Shown piece after piece: positions 12,453 to 24,811 of a stretch of 64,000 bases of DNA. The translations under genes were made by a program, and so were the position numbers. The notes under the pieces were generated by a model. The model saw nothing but the letters and a program-made list of their open reading frames with translations, did no database searches and had not been told where the DNA came from. Location: the NCBI RefSeq assembly GCF_000346465.2, contig NC_034009.1, positions 8,465,251 through 8,529,250 on the forward strand, written 5' to 3'. The first letter of the stretch is position 1, and each line of letters starts with the position of its first letter. The stretch is from Prunus persica (Eukaryota > Streptophyta > Magnoliopsida > Rosales > Rosaceae).

Positions 12453-13418
12453 AACTTAGTTTCTGATATCTGATTTTGGTGAAGAAATGGAAGTTCTAAA
12501 TCATGGAGATCATGTATATATGTTATATATATATATACAGCTACAAAAAGGCATGCATTGCATTGGGGGCTGTCCAAATTTAGGGGTGATTTTGAAGGCC
12601 TTGTCTAGAATAAGAGCAAGGTAGATGGTGTGAAGCTTAGGACAAAAATTCCCATAATGTGGTGGTGGTTAAGGGACAGTTATATTAGTTATTGTGTATA
12701 TATAAGATCATCATCTCCTACAATTTCTCCGGAATGAGTTCCTGCTCACCATTGCCTCTGTCTTTTTTTGGACTTGATGATCATACCAAAACCTACCAAC
12801 AACAGAGTTCACTTCCCTACTCCCTCCCTCCCTCTACCATGCACCCTATCTTTAGAGGGACGATATCCATTTTTTACTTGACCTTCAAGTCAAGCAATCT
12901 CTGTTGTGGCCCAAGATATCAATCAAAAGCTCTGTGTTTTCTCTACGTATATCTAGGCTTTTAGAAGATGGGATGATATTTTTGTCTTCTTTTTTTTTAA
13001 TTTTCACGTAATTGCAAATCCTATTCGAATGTTTTAAATTAGAGTTCTAAAATCCAATTACTCTTGAAATTAAACATTACATATATTACACTAACAAGCT
13101 AACATGACAGTAATATCTCATAACAAGTTGACGTGACAGATCATTATAACACACACACACATTCATATTTAAATCCTTATCACTATATAGTCTATAATTA
13201 AAAATATTAAAAAAAATCACCATATTATTATTATATCACATTCATTCATGCAAATTTTACAGTCAACCTTTTGTATTTGCAAATACATATTTTGGCAAAT
13301 GTTTTTAAAAAACAAAACATTTTTAGGGACCCACAATATCTTATCAACGGTGAACAAAGTAGAAGGTGCTGAAAAATAGGGTGAGTTTGAAGGTTCTCTC
13401 GCTCCAAAGTGAAGACAA
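12453..13418. other. Divergent intergenic region, PME to PPR gene
   Basis: Holds the two promoters, which point outward. A (TA)n run at about 12511-12536 is the likely PME TATA region. An AC run lies at 13150-13161. The remainder is AT-rich and shows no further gene or element. Confidence 0.5.
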
Positions 13419-15293
13419 ATGACTTCGCTCCAAGTCCTTCAAGCCACCCCACCTCACCTAAGCTCGCCCAAGACCCAGATTTCACCATTACGTGGCATCG
13501 AATCATGTTCAACCATGGCCGAGCTCAGGCAGTTGCACTCCAAAGTCATCAGGCTAGGCCTCGCAGCCGACAACGATGCCATGGGTCGTGTCATCAAGTT
13601 CTGTGCCCTCTCCAAGAATGGCGATTTGGGTTATGCTCTCCAAGTGTTCGATACAATGCTCCACCCGGATGCATTCATTTACAACACCGTAATGAGAGGC
13701 TACTTGCAATGCCATTTACCGAGAAATTGCATTGTTTTGTACTCACAGATGTTGCAAGACTCTGTCACTCCCAATAAGTACACGTTCCCTTCTGTTATAC
13801 GAGCTTGTTGCAATGATGATGCTATTGGAGAAGGGAAACAAGTCCATGCCCATGTTGTGAAACTGGGGTATGGAGCTGATGGGTTTTGTCAGAATAATTT
13901 GATTCACATGTATGTGAAGTTTCAGTCTTTGGAAGAAGCTAGAAGGGTCTTCGACAAGATGCTCCGGATGGATGCTGTGTCTTGGACGACATTGATTACT
14001 GGGTACTCGCAGTGTGGTTTTGTTGATGAGGCCTTTGAACTTTTTGAGTTGATGCCTGAGAAGAACTCTGTTTCTTGGAATGCCATGATTTCCTCGTATG
14101 TCCAGAGTGATCGTTTTCATGAGGCATTTGCTTTGTTCCAAAAGATGCGAGTGGAAAAGGTGGAATTGGATAAATTCATGGCGGCTAGTATGTTATCGGC
14201 TTGTACAGGTTTAGGTGCTCTAGAACAAGGGAAGTGGATTCATGGATATATTGAGAAAAGTGGGATTGAATTGGACTCAAAACTTGCAACAACAATCATC
14301 GACATGTATTGCAAATGTGGTTGCTTGGAGAAGGCTTTTGAAGTTTTTAATGGTTTGCCCCATAAAGGGATTTCTTCATGGAATTGCATGATTGGAGGGC
14401 TAGCAATGCATGGGAAGGGAGAGGCTGCCATTGAGCTTTTTGAGAAGATGCAAAGGGACATGGTAGCTCCTGATAACATTACTTTCGTTAATGTCCTTAG
14501 TGCATGTGCTCATTCAGGGTTAGTTGAAGAGGGGCAACGGTACTTCCAGTCCATGGTTGAAGTCCATGGTATTGAGCCCAGAAAAGAGCATTTTGGCTGC
14601 ATGGTTGATCTTCTTGGAAGAGCTGGGATGCTTGAGGAAGCAAGAAAGCTAATAAGTGAGATGCCAATGAGCCCCGATGTAGGCGTATTGGGTGCTCTAC
14701 TCGGAGCTTGTAAGATCCATGGAAATGTTGAACTGGGAGAACACATAGGAAGGATAGTAATTGAACTGGAGCCAGAAAATAGTGGTCGCTATGTGTTATT
14801 AGCCAATCTATATGCCAATGCCGGCAGATGGGAAGATGTTGCTAATGTGAGGAGGTTAATGAATGACAGGGGAGTGAAGAAGGTTCCTGGATTTTCCATG
14901 ATTGAACTGGAAGGTGTTGTCAATGAATTTATTGCAGGGGGAGGGGCTCATCCTCAGACAAAAGAGATATATGCCAAGGTTGATGAGATGCTGAAATGTA
15001 TAAGATCTGCAGGCTATGTTCCTGACACAGAGGGAGTGTTGCATGATCTTGATGAGGAGGAAAAGGAGAATCCTCTATACTACCACAGTGAGAAACTTGC
15101 AATTGCCTTTGGCCTACTGAAGACTAAACCTGGGGAAACTCTTCGTATATCGAAGAACTTGCGAGTCTGTAAAGACTGCCACCAAGCAAGCAAGCTCATC
15201 TCCAAGGTTTTCGATCGGGAAATAATCGTGAGGGATCGAAATCGTTTTCACCATTTTAAAAGGGGAGACTGTTCTTGTAAAGATTATTGGTAA
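13419..15293 (+). CDS. Pentatricopeptide-repeat protein, PLS class with E and DYW domains
   Basis: A single-exon protein of 624 residues. PLS-class PPR proteins bind organellar RNA and direct C-to-U editing; the DYW domain is the cytidine-deaminase-like module. Visible PPR units include DAFIYNTVMRGY, DAVSWTTLITGYSQCG, NSVSWNAMISSYVQ, GISSWNCMIGGLAMHG and DNITFVNVLSACAHSGLV, each about 31-36 residues apart. The E/E+ region runs from about 440. The DYW domain from about 530 has the zinc-binding HSEKLA motif, CKDCH, and the canonical terminal CSCKDYW. All deaminase motifs are intact, so it should be active. The N-terminus has a Ser/Thr/Pro-rich targeting look. Its RNA target cannot be read here. 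Confidence 0.94.
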   Translation: MTSLQVLQATPPHLSSPKTQISPLRGIESCSTMAELRQLHSKVIRLGLAADNDAMGRVIKFCALSKNGDLGYALQVFDTMLHPDAFIYNTVMRGYLQCHLPRNCIVLYSQMLQDSVTPNKYTFPSVIRACCNDDAIGEGKQVHAHVVKLGYGADGFCQNNLIHMYVKFQSLEEARRVFDKMLRMDAVSWTTLITGYSQCGFVDEAFELFELMPEKNSVSWNAMISSYVQSDRFHEAFALFQKMRVEKVELDKFMAASMLSACTGLGALEQGKWIHGYIEKSGIELDSKLATTIIDMYCKCGCLEKAFEVFNGLPHKGISSWNCMIGGLAMHGKGEAAIELFEKMQRDMVAPDNITFVNVLSACAHSGLVEEGQRYFQSMVEVHGIEPRKEHFGCMVDLLGRAGMLEEARKLISEMPMSPDVGVLGALLGACKIHGNVELGEHIGRIVIELEPENSGRYVLLANLYANAGRWEDVANVRRLMNDRGVKKVPGFSMIELEGVVNEFIAGGGAHPQTKEIYAKVDEMLKCIRSAGYVPDTEGVLHDLDEEEKENPLYYHSEKLAIAFGLLKTKPGETLRISKNLRVCKDCHQASKLISKVFDREIIVRDRNRFHHFKRGDCSCKDYW

Positions 15294-17066
15294 TGCTGTG
15301 TGGTGGTCAGCTGTAGAGATTTTGTCTTAACAAAAGAAATACATCTTACTTAAGATATGCTGTAAGCAAGATAGGTTCATCCAAATACTGAAATTCATTT
15401 GGTTGTGTTATTATTTTGATCAAATTTGTGGTTTTCTAGCACATGAGTTTATGATTTGTCTTTGCTTTGACGATAATTTTATGCTTCAAATTTCTTCCCT
15501 GTGTTAAAAAAACAGTTTGTATAGAATTGAGTGAAAGACATTTTGTGAACGATTCACCAAACCAGTTGTGCACTCACTGAGTCAAACTCACACAATTATA
15601 TTGTGCAATAAATATTTGTCTTGAATTATTTAAAATATAAAAAAACAGCTAAAAAGAACTCTCTGTTGGAGAGCCAAAGGCCAAAATTACCTTTAACCTT
15701 ATTTCTTTATTTAATTTTTATATTTTTCTCAATCAATCATTGGTAGTAAATAGTAAAAATAAATAATATGTTTACCATAAAGAACAGAAACCCTAAAAAA
15801 CGGCGGGTCGAGCAATCGAGTCGAACCTATTCCACTCGCGACTCACGATTCCGAACGATCCCAGCTCGTTCTTCTTCCTTCACCCAATTTTTCAAGTTTT
15901 CCCACCAATCCGACCCTCAAAAACCTAACTTTCCATCCATTTCTCCACTTTCGAGCGTATCAATCATCCCAAATCCAAATGCGTCTGACCCACATCGAAG
16001 AATTTTAGATAGGTCAATATTTCTTTATGCCATTCGTTTTTTCTAACCCAGGTAAGCAGAATTTAAGCAACCATTTAGTTTTCTGAGCTGTGTATTTTTA
16101 CCTGGTGTTCAGTGGAATCAGATTATCCCCTTTCTATATATTATTGTGTTAGAAAGTTTTAGCCTTAAATTTGGGTGTTAGGAAATTTCAGCTGTGGTTT
16201 TTATGTGATTAATTGCGAAAAAGTGAGTGCCAATTTGTCTGATTTTTATCTCATGCTTAGTCTTGTTTGGTCTCAGCTAGCTACCTATGTACAATGTTTG
16301 CTTCTTCTTTTTTGGGGTACCATTTATTGTGGCTTTTTGTTGTTTCAAATCTTGTTCTGCTGCTTCAAATGCTGAGACAAAATTATTTTGAAGTGCTGGA
16401 TTGAGTTTTTGAAACAAGTAAACCCATTTGTTGCTTTCCAAGCTCAGAAGGAGTTGCCCTTTCTGTTGAAATTTTCATTTGAACAGTTAAATGACATTTT
16501 AATATCAACATCTATTATAAATTTGTGAAACCCCAATTTTATTTGTGTGAATTATTTTGAGTTGGTTGTGTGCTAGGTCCAGAGTTCCATTAGTAACCAG
16601 TCCTTTTTCATATATTTTTTTTGTCGAAATCCTTTTTCATATATTTTTTTTGTCGAAATCCTTTTTCATATTGTGTCAATGTATGAAGCACGTTAAGAAT
16701 CTTGCCAGCTATGTCTTTATTACTCCATGTTAAGCTTGAAAACATGTCATCTTACTGTCTTTCATGCTGAATTCTTACATATTTCTCATTTTTGCTCGCT
16801 ATGCTTTGGCCTATATGCTGCCCTTAAGCTAATGAACGAATATGTTTGAATATTTTTTTCAAACATCTCCTGCAGATTCCTATTTCCTGTTGCCTAACTC
16901 TCACTGTGGTAAACACCAACATCCTCTTTACTAGTGTCATTGTCGGACCATGCAACGTTGCAAGATTAAAGATATTGACTTCTGTTAGTGCTGAGAATAC
17001 AGCGAGTGAATCAGACAAGGGTAGTTTCTGATATACGTTCTTAAATGGTTTAAATTGACAGCCACA
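15294..17066. other. Intergenic region plus spliced 5' leader of the hAT-derived gene
   Basis: About 15294-15700 is PPR 3' flank. From about 15780 the sequence becomes leader-like (AACCCTAAA) and runs to a good donor, CCCAG|GTAAGC, at 16051. Acceptors at 16876 (CTCCTGCAG) and 17061 (TTGACAG) precede the ATG at 17067. I infer one or two introns in the 5' UTR. Inside lies a 29-bp direct repeat at about 16603-16672. Confidence 0.55.
16603..16672. repeat. 29-bp tandem repeat in leader intron
   Basis: The unit TCCTTTTTCATATATTTTTT followed by TTGTCGAAA occurs twice, with a third partial copy, at a period of about 29 bp. It lies inside the inferred 5'-UTR intron of the hAT-derived gene. No function is suggested. 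Confidence 0.8.
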
Positions 17067-20000
17067 ATGCGCTCCTCTGGACTTGTTGACCCTGGATGGG
17101 AACATGGCATGGCTCAAGATGAGAGGAAGAAAAAGGTTAAATGCAATTACTGTGGAAAAATAGTTAGTGGAGGAATATATAGATTGAAGCAACATTTAGC
17201 CCGAGTTTCTGGAGAAGTTACTTATTGTGATAAGGCTCCAGAGGATGTGTACATGAGTATGAAAGCAAATATGGAAGGAAGTCGTTCTAATAAGAAACCT
17301 AGGCATTCTGAAGATATTGGGCAGGCATATTTGAATTTCCAATCTAATGATGATGAAGAAGAGGTGCATGTTGGTTATAGAAGCAAAGGAAAGCAATTGA
17401 TGGGTGACAGGAATTTAGCTATGAAGTTAACTCCTCTTCGGTCATTAGGATATGTTGACCCTGGGTGGGAACATGGTGTTGCTCAGGATGAGAAAAAGAA
17501 AAAGGTGAAATGCATTTATTGCGAGAAAATAGTTAGTGGTGGTATCAATCGGTTTAAACAACATTTAGCTAGAATTCCTGGAGAAGTAGCACCTTGTAAA
17601 CATGCTCCTGAGGAAGTTTTTCTTAAAATAAAAGAGAATATGAAATGGCATCGTACTGGAAGGAGGCAGAGACAAGCCGATTCAAAGGACATGTCACCTT
17701 TTGATCTGCAGTCAGACAATGAAGATCAAGACGATGACCAAATGGAAGCTGCTCTGCATCATATAAACAAGGAAAGATTGATTGATGGTGATAGGAGATT
17801 GGGCCAAAATTTGAGAAATACATTCAAGGCATTGCCTCCCAGTACTGGTTCTGAACCATTATTTAAAAGATCAAGGCTAGATTCCCTTTTCTTGACTGCT
17901 CCCAAGAGTTTGACACCACATTCTTACAGACAAGTAAGGGTCAGAACAATGTCAAATAAAATATCCCGCAAGGAAGTTATTTCTGGAATTTGCAAATTCT
18001 TTTACCATGCAGGAGTTCCTCTACAAGCAGCAAACTCCGTATACTTCCATAAGATGCTGGAATTGGTTGGCCAATATGGCCAGGGTTTGGTAGCACCTCC
18101 AAGTCAATTAATATCTGGTCGGTTTCTGCAAGAGGAACTTGCAACCATTAAAACCTACCTGGCTGATTATAAGGCGTCCTGGGCAATCACTGGGTGTTCT
18201 ATAATGGCAGACAGTTGGAGAGACACTGAGGGTAGGATATTAATAAATTTCTTGGCTTCTGGCCCAAATGGTGTATACTTTGTTTCTTCAGTTGATGCCA
18301 CTGAAATAGTTGAAGATGCTTCGAATTTGTTTAAGCTGCTGGACAAAGTGGTTGAAGAGATGGGTGAGGAAAATGTAGTTCAGGTATTTGGTTTTCTTTG
18401 TTTCTCATGTAGTTCCCCATCCCAAACTGTCATCCGCCAGCTGCTAACTTTGCTTTGCTTCTAATCCCCTATTGTGCAGGTAATCACTCCAATTACTCCT
18501 AGCTATAAAGCTGCTGGAAATATGCTTGAAGAGAAAAGAAAGAAATTATTCTGGACCCCATGTGCCACCAGTTGTATTGATCAAATGCTTGAAGATTTTT
18601 TGAAGATAAGATGTGTAGCGGAGTGCATGGAGAAGGGGCAAAAAATTACGAAGCTCATTTACAACCAAATTTGGTTGTTAAATTTTCTGAAGAGTGATTT
18701 TACTCAGGGGAAGGAACTTTTGAGACCGTCTATTACCCGGTTCGCCTCTAGCTTTGCTACCTTACAAAGCTTGCTGGACCACCGGACTGGTCTTAGAAGA
18801 ATGTTTCAATCAAACAAATGGATTTCATCTCAGTGCTCCAAATCATGTGAAGGAAAAGAGGTGGAAAGTATTGTATTAAATGCTACCTTCTGGAAGAAGC
18901 TACAGTTTGTTAGGAATTCAGTGGACCCAATTATGCAAGTTCTTCAAAAGGTTGAGAGTGGCGACTGCTTGTCAATGTCATCTATATATAATGACATGTA
19001 CAGGGCAAAGATTGCAATCAAAACCATTCATGGCGACAATGTACGTAAATATGAACCATTTTGGAGTGTTATAGAAAGTCATTGGAACTCATTGTTCTAC
19101 CACCCGGTATATGTAGCTGCTTACTACTTAAATCCATCATACAGATATCGACCTGATTTTACGGCGGTAGGACAAACAATGGCTGCTTGTGATTTTATCA
19201 TCATGTTAAGGTCTTTCCTAACCTAGATGTTAATTGTATGTAGCATACCGAGGCGATGCGTGGACTTAATGAGTGCATCGTTCGGCTGGAGCCAGACAGT
19301 GCAAGAAGGATTTCTGCATCTATGCAGGTAATAATTTTCTTATGGAGTTCATTATTTGCTTCCTGAATGTTTTCATATGTTGAGTTTATCTTCTTATATT
19401 CTCCCATTCTTTCAGATTTCTGATTACAACTCTGCTAAAGCTGATTTTGGAACCGAATTGGCAATCAGTACAAGAACCGAGCTTGATCCAGGTATAACAT
19501 TACACTGCCATGCTACACATTTGAGAGTTCCGATATATATGTATATGCATGCCCATGCATCGAGTCTCTGGACACATTACACATCTTCTCAAGCATTATT
19601 TTACTTACAGATACATTTCTCCTTTTCTTGCCTCTTATTAGCTGCATGGTGGCAACAACATGGGATAAGTTGCTTAGAGCTGCAGCGTATTGCTGTGCGT
19701 ATTTTAAGTCAGACGTGCTCGTCTTTTGGTTGTGAGCATAACTGGAGTATATACGATCAATTGTACAGTTTAAGAAATAATCGTTTAGCTCAAAAAAGAT
19801 TGAATGACCTCATCTACGTACACTACAATCTGCGTCTTAGAGAACAACAATTACAATTACGAAGAAGGGCTGATAATTCGATCTCCCTCGACAATGTTCT
19901 GTTAGAGCGTTTGCTAGATGACTGGATTGTAGACGCCGCCGAAAATGACATGCTAGAAAATGAGGTATTTCAAGCGTAGATTCTATTTTTCCTGCAGAGT

Positions 20001-20332
20001 GGGTTAGTTACGTGCCAATGGCACTACAAGCTTCAATTTGCTGAGTTGGCTAACTACGAGAAATCCCTTACATTGTCTGAATCAAATTCTTTATTTTCTC
20101 TTTGTAGGAAGTCCTTTACAATGAAATTGAACAGGTTGATGAATACGAGAATGATATGGTTGATTATGAAGGTGTAAATGGAAATGCAGAGACTAGGAAC
20201 GGATCGGTCGAGCTGGTAACTTTGGCTGATGCAGATATCAATCCTGCCAATGCTGGTGTTGCCACTGATGATGACGATGAAGATGATGAGGATGGCGATA
20301 TAAACTTTTTCGATGATGACATGAGTGATTAG
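17067..20332 (+). CDS. Domesticated hAT-transposase-like protein with two BED zinc fingers
   Basis: Likely a nuclear DNA-binding protein derived from a hAT transposase, resembling At3g17450. Six exons join in phase: 17067-18383, 18480-19166, 19244-19327, 19416-19491, 19642-19964 and 20108-20332; 903 residues. Two BED fingers each follow a DPGWEHG..QDE.KKKVKC block: C26/C29/H43 in the first, and a paralogous copy near residues 130-180. A DUF659-like RNase-H-fold segment follows (WAITGCSIMADSWRD, FWTPCATSCIDQMLEDF). The hAT dimerisation region carries WWQQHG and LQRIAVRILSQTCSS (about 725-790). The tail is strongly acidic (DDDDEDDEDGD). Multiple introns, no flanking inverted repeats, an open frame and conserved map position argue for a host gene rather than a live transposon. 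Confidence 0.92.
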
Positions 20333-21370
20333 TCAGTTTGTAGATCTTCAACTAACACAAGAAGTGGTGAGGCAGCTCTGCCATAGTTGTGTAATTATAT
20401 CCCAGCCTTACTAGTTTTGGAAGTTACTACGTGACGTAAACAGGGCGTCCTTACATGTAATATTCTTCGACCTTTTTTCAAAATGTAACTTGGGCAGGTC
20501 ATGGATGAATCACTGTTACTTAACCACTTTTTATTCACAATTTTCATAGCCTGGCGCTATTATCACCTTCAAACTGCTCATCAAACTGGTCATCTCCCTA
20601 TCATACTTTTCCCATGACATAAACTTACATGTAACAAGTGTATACTTCAGCTTGATGTAGGCAAATTTACTTTTTTTTTTGCCAAATATTTTTTAAATAC
20701 TTTAAATAAATAAATATAACGACTATGAGTGCCATGGGATGGGAGACAATGTAGCGAATGAATATGAGTTATGAAGGTGTTGGATTTATTTCGAAGGAAA
20801 GGAAAATATCACCCTTCAAAGCAGAAAAATGTAATTAAATAGAATAATTATTTCAAAGTGAAGAACTGGAAATTCCGCAAAATCTCTTTTATGGATTGGG
20901 TGTGATGATCAAATTTTTGGGTGGACATGGAAAAACAATTACCCCAAATTTCAAAATCAGATAAGAATTTGATAAAATCCCACATTCCAAATTTCTAATA
21001 AACCCTAGACCTTTGTTGTTGGTTTTCTCTACTGGGCTGCTACTTTTTAGTCTGGCCCGCCCCATTTGGCTGGTAACTTGTTACCGGGCTGATCGCATGT
21101 AAAACGCCGAAAGAACGAATAACTCTCTTCGACGCGTCTCTCATCCTACCAAAGCCTAGTATTTTTCAGTCTCTCCTCTCTCGGCCGCTAAACTCTCTCA
21201 CTCCGAGGCCATTGTCGTTGAAGCAACGCTGTTAGCTCCTGCCCTCTCTGATTCAGGCACCGCCAGTATGTTATCTTCTTCTTCTCACTGAGTTTTCAAT
21301 GAATTTGGATCGCTTTGTGCTTATCAGGTTGGTACTGTTTTGATTTTGATTTCAAAAGTTGTGTTTTAGG
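20333..21370. other. Intergenic, 3' flank of the hAT-derived gene and FCF2 leader
   Basis: The 3' UTR runs to about 20500, then AT-rich spacer. The FCF2 leader begins near 21100 (CTCTCTTCGACGCG). A 5'-UTR intron is likely from about 21266 to the TTTTAG acceptor at 21369, just before the ATG. Nothing else is evident. Confidence 0.45.
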
Positions 21371-23518
21371 ATGCCGGAAATCAAGGCAGTGATTGGTCTC
21401 TCATGGGAGCCAAAGTTGCCGACTTTTTCCTCAGCAGCCAAAAATGGAGGTGGGTCTGGTACCAAACCTCACGAAACTCACCGCGAAACCAATCAACTTT
21501 GGAAACCCAACACACAGCTTGTTGATGGCCTCTTTGTTCCACCAAATAACCCAACAAAGCTGAACAAGTTGCTTAAGAAGCAGCTCAAAGACACTGCTGG
21601 GACAAGTTGGTATGTCATCATCTCAACTCATTCTGCTTCTTTTGAGTCTTGGGTTTTATCAGAAACCCTTATGAAATTCACTCAGAATTGAACTTCTTAT
21701 GTTTTTCTGTGTCCCCTGATAATTTATGTGATTTAGGTTTGACATGCCTGCACCAACCATGACCCCAGAGTTGCAGAAAGATCTCCAATTACTCAAGGTA
21801 TGGTAACTCCTGTTTTGTTTCTGTTCTTAGTTTCCCCGGCACTAAGTTGTAATCATCTACATCCCTTGTTTACTGGGTTTTGCGCTTGCATCAGTATGAA
21901 TTTTACTCTCATTATTAAGCTGTGTGTGCTTTAAAAATATCCAATCTTGTACGTTGGTTCCTGGCTTCCTGCATCAGCTGAATAAAATAAATTATAAGAT
22001 CCTGTGTTTTTAGAATTTCTGGGACTTATAGTTAACCGTGAATTGGTGAAATTGGATCAATTTCTACTACCTTAGAGGTAATTCACATCGAACAGTCTGT
22101 CAACACTAATCTCTAGTATAGAAAACCTAATAAAAGCTAATCTAACCTGGAAGTTTGCATTTTATGGTACACTTACCTTAGCATCATTCCAAGTCCGTAT
22201 CAAGTTTCAGCTTTGACAGAAGTGAAGCATTCTCAAATGTTAACGCAGTCTATAGTAAGTGTCCTTTTTTCTTGTCCAGCTGCAAACGTCGTATGTGGGA
22301 ACATTAAACAAGCTGATAATTCCTTGGAATCTGGAATCAATTCCGATATTTACTTCTTTTGCATTTTCCATGATTCCACTATTGTTCAAATTGTTTGTAT
22401 TGTTAAAGTATATCATTTGGTATCTCTTTGAACTTAGTGTGAGTTATGCTTACTCATGCACCAATTTATTAGCTTATTGACTTGAAGGGGTCATCCATTT
22501 GCAATCATTGTTATAATGATTAACCTCTGAATTTTATGCTTTCATTTATGCTAAAAGGAAGTTTAGTCGACTGATTTGTTTTGCTAATGGTTACAGTTAA
22601 GGAATGTTATGGATCCAAAGAGACACTACAAGAAGGGTAATTCACAACCTAACAAGTATTTCCAGGTGAGAATGTAGTATCTCAATTACATTACAAGAAG
22701 CCATTCATAGGAATGTATTAGTATAGTCGTCACATTTTTCTTCCTTTGGTTGTTCATCAGGTAGGGACGGTGATAGAGTCCCCGTTAGATTTCTTCACAG
22801 GCAGACTTACAAAGAAGGAAAGGAAGACAACCCTTGCAGAAGAGCTGCTTTCTGATCATACCCTTGGGAACTACAGGTGAGATACCCAGAGACATTCACT
22901 GTGTCCAAATTCTGAAGCAATACATTTGATTTAAGGATGATTCTATTGGCATCCCAAAAATTTTAAACTTTAGAATATTTATTGAAAAAAAAAGTAAAAT
23001 TAAATTTACCGATCATGGATGATCATGGCGAGGTCATGCCCACCAGCTGGCAGCAGGGAAGGGGGTGGTGTGGGGGTAGGAGGATGTGGGACGAGGGATT
23101 TTCTTTTCAACTTAAAAACAAAAATTGAAAAGAGGAAATTTGGGTTTATAAAAGAAAAATTTTTGGAGAGAGAAGGGTGGGGCTGTGGTAGCAAGTTTTG
23201 GAGTGCCAATAGTCCCACATGCATTTAAATTTAGGTATAAATATTTGAAGAAGTTGGGAGAAATCATATGATATGCAGCGTATTATGCTATAATGTATCT
23301 TTATGCTGTAGTTATGAAAGTTCAGTATTCTTGAAAAGCTGAGTATCTCTAGGAAATACAAACAAACCTTTAACTATGCTGTTGTTTGTTTCATGAATCC
23401 ACCTTTTAGAAAGCGGAAAGTGCGTGAGATAGAAGACAAAAACCGGCCGGGTGGAAATGAAAAATGGAAGATAAAGGGGAAGAAGTCGTATCAGCGTGCA
23501 AAGCAAAGAAGGCTCTGA
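21371..23518 (+). CDS. rRNA-processing protein of the Fcf2 family
   Basis: Fcf2 proteins are nucleolar factors for early pre-18S rRNA cleavage in yeast (family knowledge). Five exons: 21371-21609, 21737-21797, 22597-22665, 22761-22876 and 23410-23518; 197 residues. The Fcf2 domain spans about 80-185 and begins with the hallmark WFDMPAPTMTPELQKDLQLL, then LRNVMDPKRHYKK, KYFQVGTVIESPLDFF and RLTKKERKTTLAEELLSD. The C-terminus is very basic (KRKVREIEDK...AKQRRL), fitting nucleolar location. Introns 2 and 4 are long; intron 4 contains a possible MITE. Splice phases agree throughout, so I am confident in the model. Confidence 0.92.
22945..23214. mobile_element. Possible MITE in the last FCF2 intron
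   Basis: About 270 bp bounded by an imperfect inverted repeat: CTATTGGCATCCCAAAA on the left, and TTTTGGAGTGCCAATAG on the right. No clear target duplication is visible, so the superfamily is not assigned. It lies in the FCF2 intron 22877-23409, and splicing does not seem disturbed. Confidence 0.4.
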
Positions 23519-24811
23519 TATGTTTTCACTTTGACCAGATTTTTTGGAAATCCATGGAGGCTCATAGGTTTCTGTCAAATCAGAGAAAGATATTTGGTTT
23601 CTATCAAATCAGAGAAAGATATTGTTAATGTGTAACTGTACCAATAGAAGAAACCTGTAGTTTCGAAGTTGAATGATATGTTACCATCTAGCTCAGACAG
23701 TACGCTACTGAATAACATTAATTTTTGTTTTTGTTACATGGTTTGCAAATTTCAAAGGATCGAGCCTTCTTGTTAGTGGAAATTTTATTGATGATGATAT
23801 ACTCTGTTAGCAAAGATGTTGAGGTCGTAAGAGATTAGACGATCACCCAGCAAGATTCTGCTTTAAGTGTGTAGCCAGATGGTGCACCTGGCTCTGGCAT
23901 GTCATATCATCTTATTTAATTCTCTTGAGCATGCACAGGTACCTTGTCACCATGACTTGCAAAAAGGTTAATAATGATTTATCAACTTAGATCAATGAAA
24001 GTTGATTTTTTTCCGCTAGTTTCTTGAAAATATTGAGTCGTGATTAGTTAGTTAGAGTTAGAATGAATATTGAAACTACTCCAATTTCCGACTTCTCTTG
24101 AATTTATTAATAAATGCATATTCAGAGATTATGTGTTACAAGTGAAAAATTAATTAGGCTAGGCCAGAATCACTATTAAGGAGAAGCACCTCCATGTGCT
24201 TTTCCATGTGCTTTTTCATATAATCATTTTTGGTGACTTAAGTGCCTCTTCATATAATCATTTTTAGTGACTTGAGTGATTCTGGAAAGATGTACTTCTC
24301 TATAAAATCACTTAAAACTACTTAAAATGATGATATGAAAAAGTAAAAGTAATTATTAACCTATCTAGAATCACTTTCAAACAAACCCTTAATTTCCTAA
24401 CCATTCATTTTGTCTCCGGATTTATTCCTCACGTCATATTTTAATTGGTTTAGCAGCTAGCGATACATATTGGTGTAAACTAATATCACAGGGCGATTAG
24501 AAATGCTAAAAGGGCCAATGTGTTAGATTAACATGGAAAAGCTATGTAGAACAGTCGGTAGAATGGTCTTTACGCATAAGATCGCCACACGACTTGATTG
24601 TATCATATCCTCCTCCCCCTGGTGAAGTAGACTCACACAGACAAAGACACAAGAAAACTGCCAATTTTCATTACAATAAAAAAAAAATTGACAGCAAATT
24701 TATCCCCTTTACAATAAAATATATGACACTTTAACTTATAATATTCCCCTGAATTAATTTGAAAATTCAACTGTATCGATTCATTCACATAGAAACACCA
24801 CAGATTCATCA
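23519..24811. other. Convergent intergenic region, FCF2 to PDK
   Basis: Holds the two 3' UTRs in tail-to-tail arrangement and a MITE-like element at about 24150-24392. No gene is evident. Confidence 0.5.
24150..24392. mobile_element. MITE-like element, same family as the 58.4-kb copy
   Basis: The right end reads AGAATCACTTTCAAACAAAC, the reverse complement of a GTTTGTTTG..AGTGATTCT end. The body carries TTTTCATATAATCATTTT and AAAATCACTTAAAA motifs shared with the element at 58351-58580. The left end is degenerate, and no safe target duplication was found. Confidence 0.5.

Noticed and set aside
15768..16046. 92-residue plus-strand frame
   Set aside because: Leader-like sequence ending at a splice donor; better explained as 5' UTR of the hAT-derived gene.
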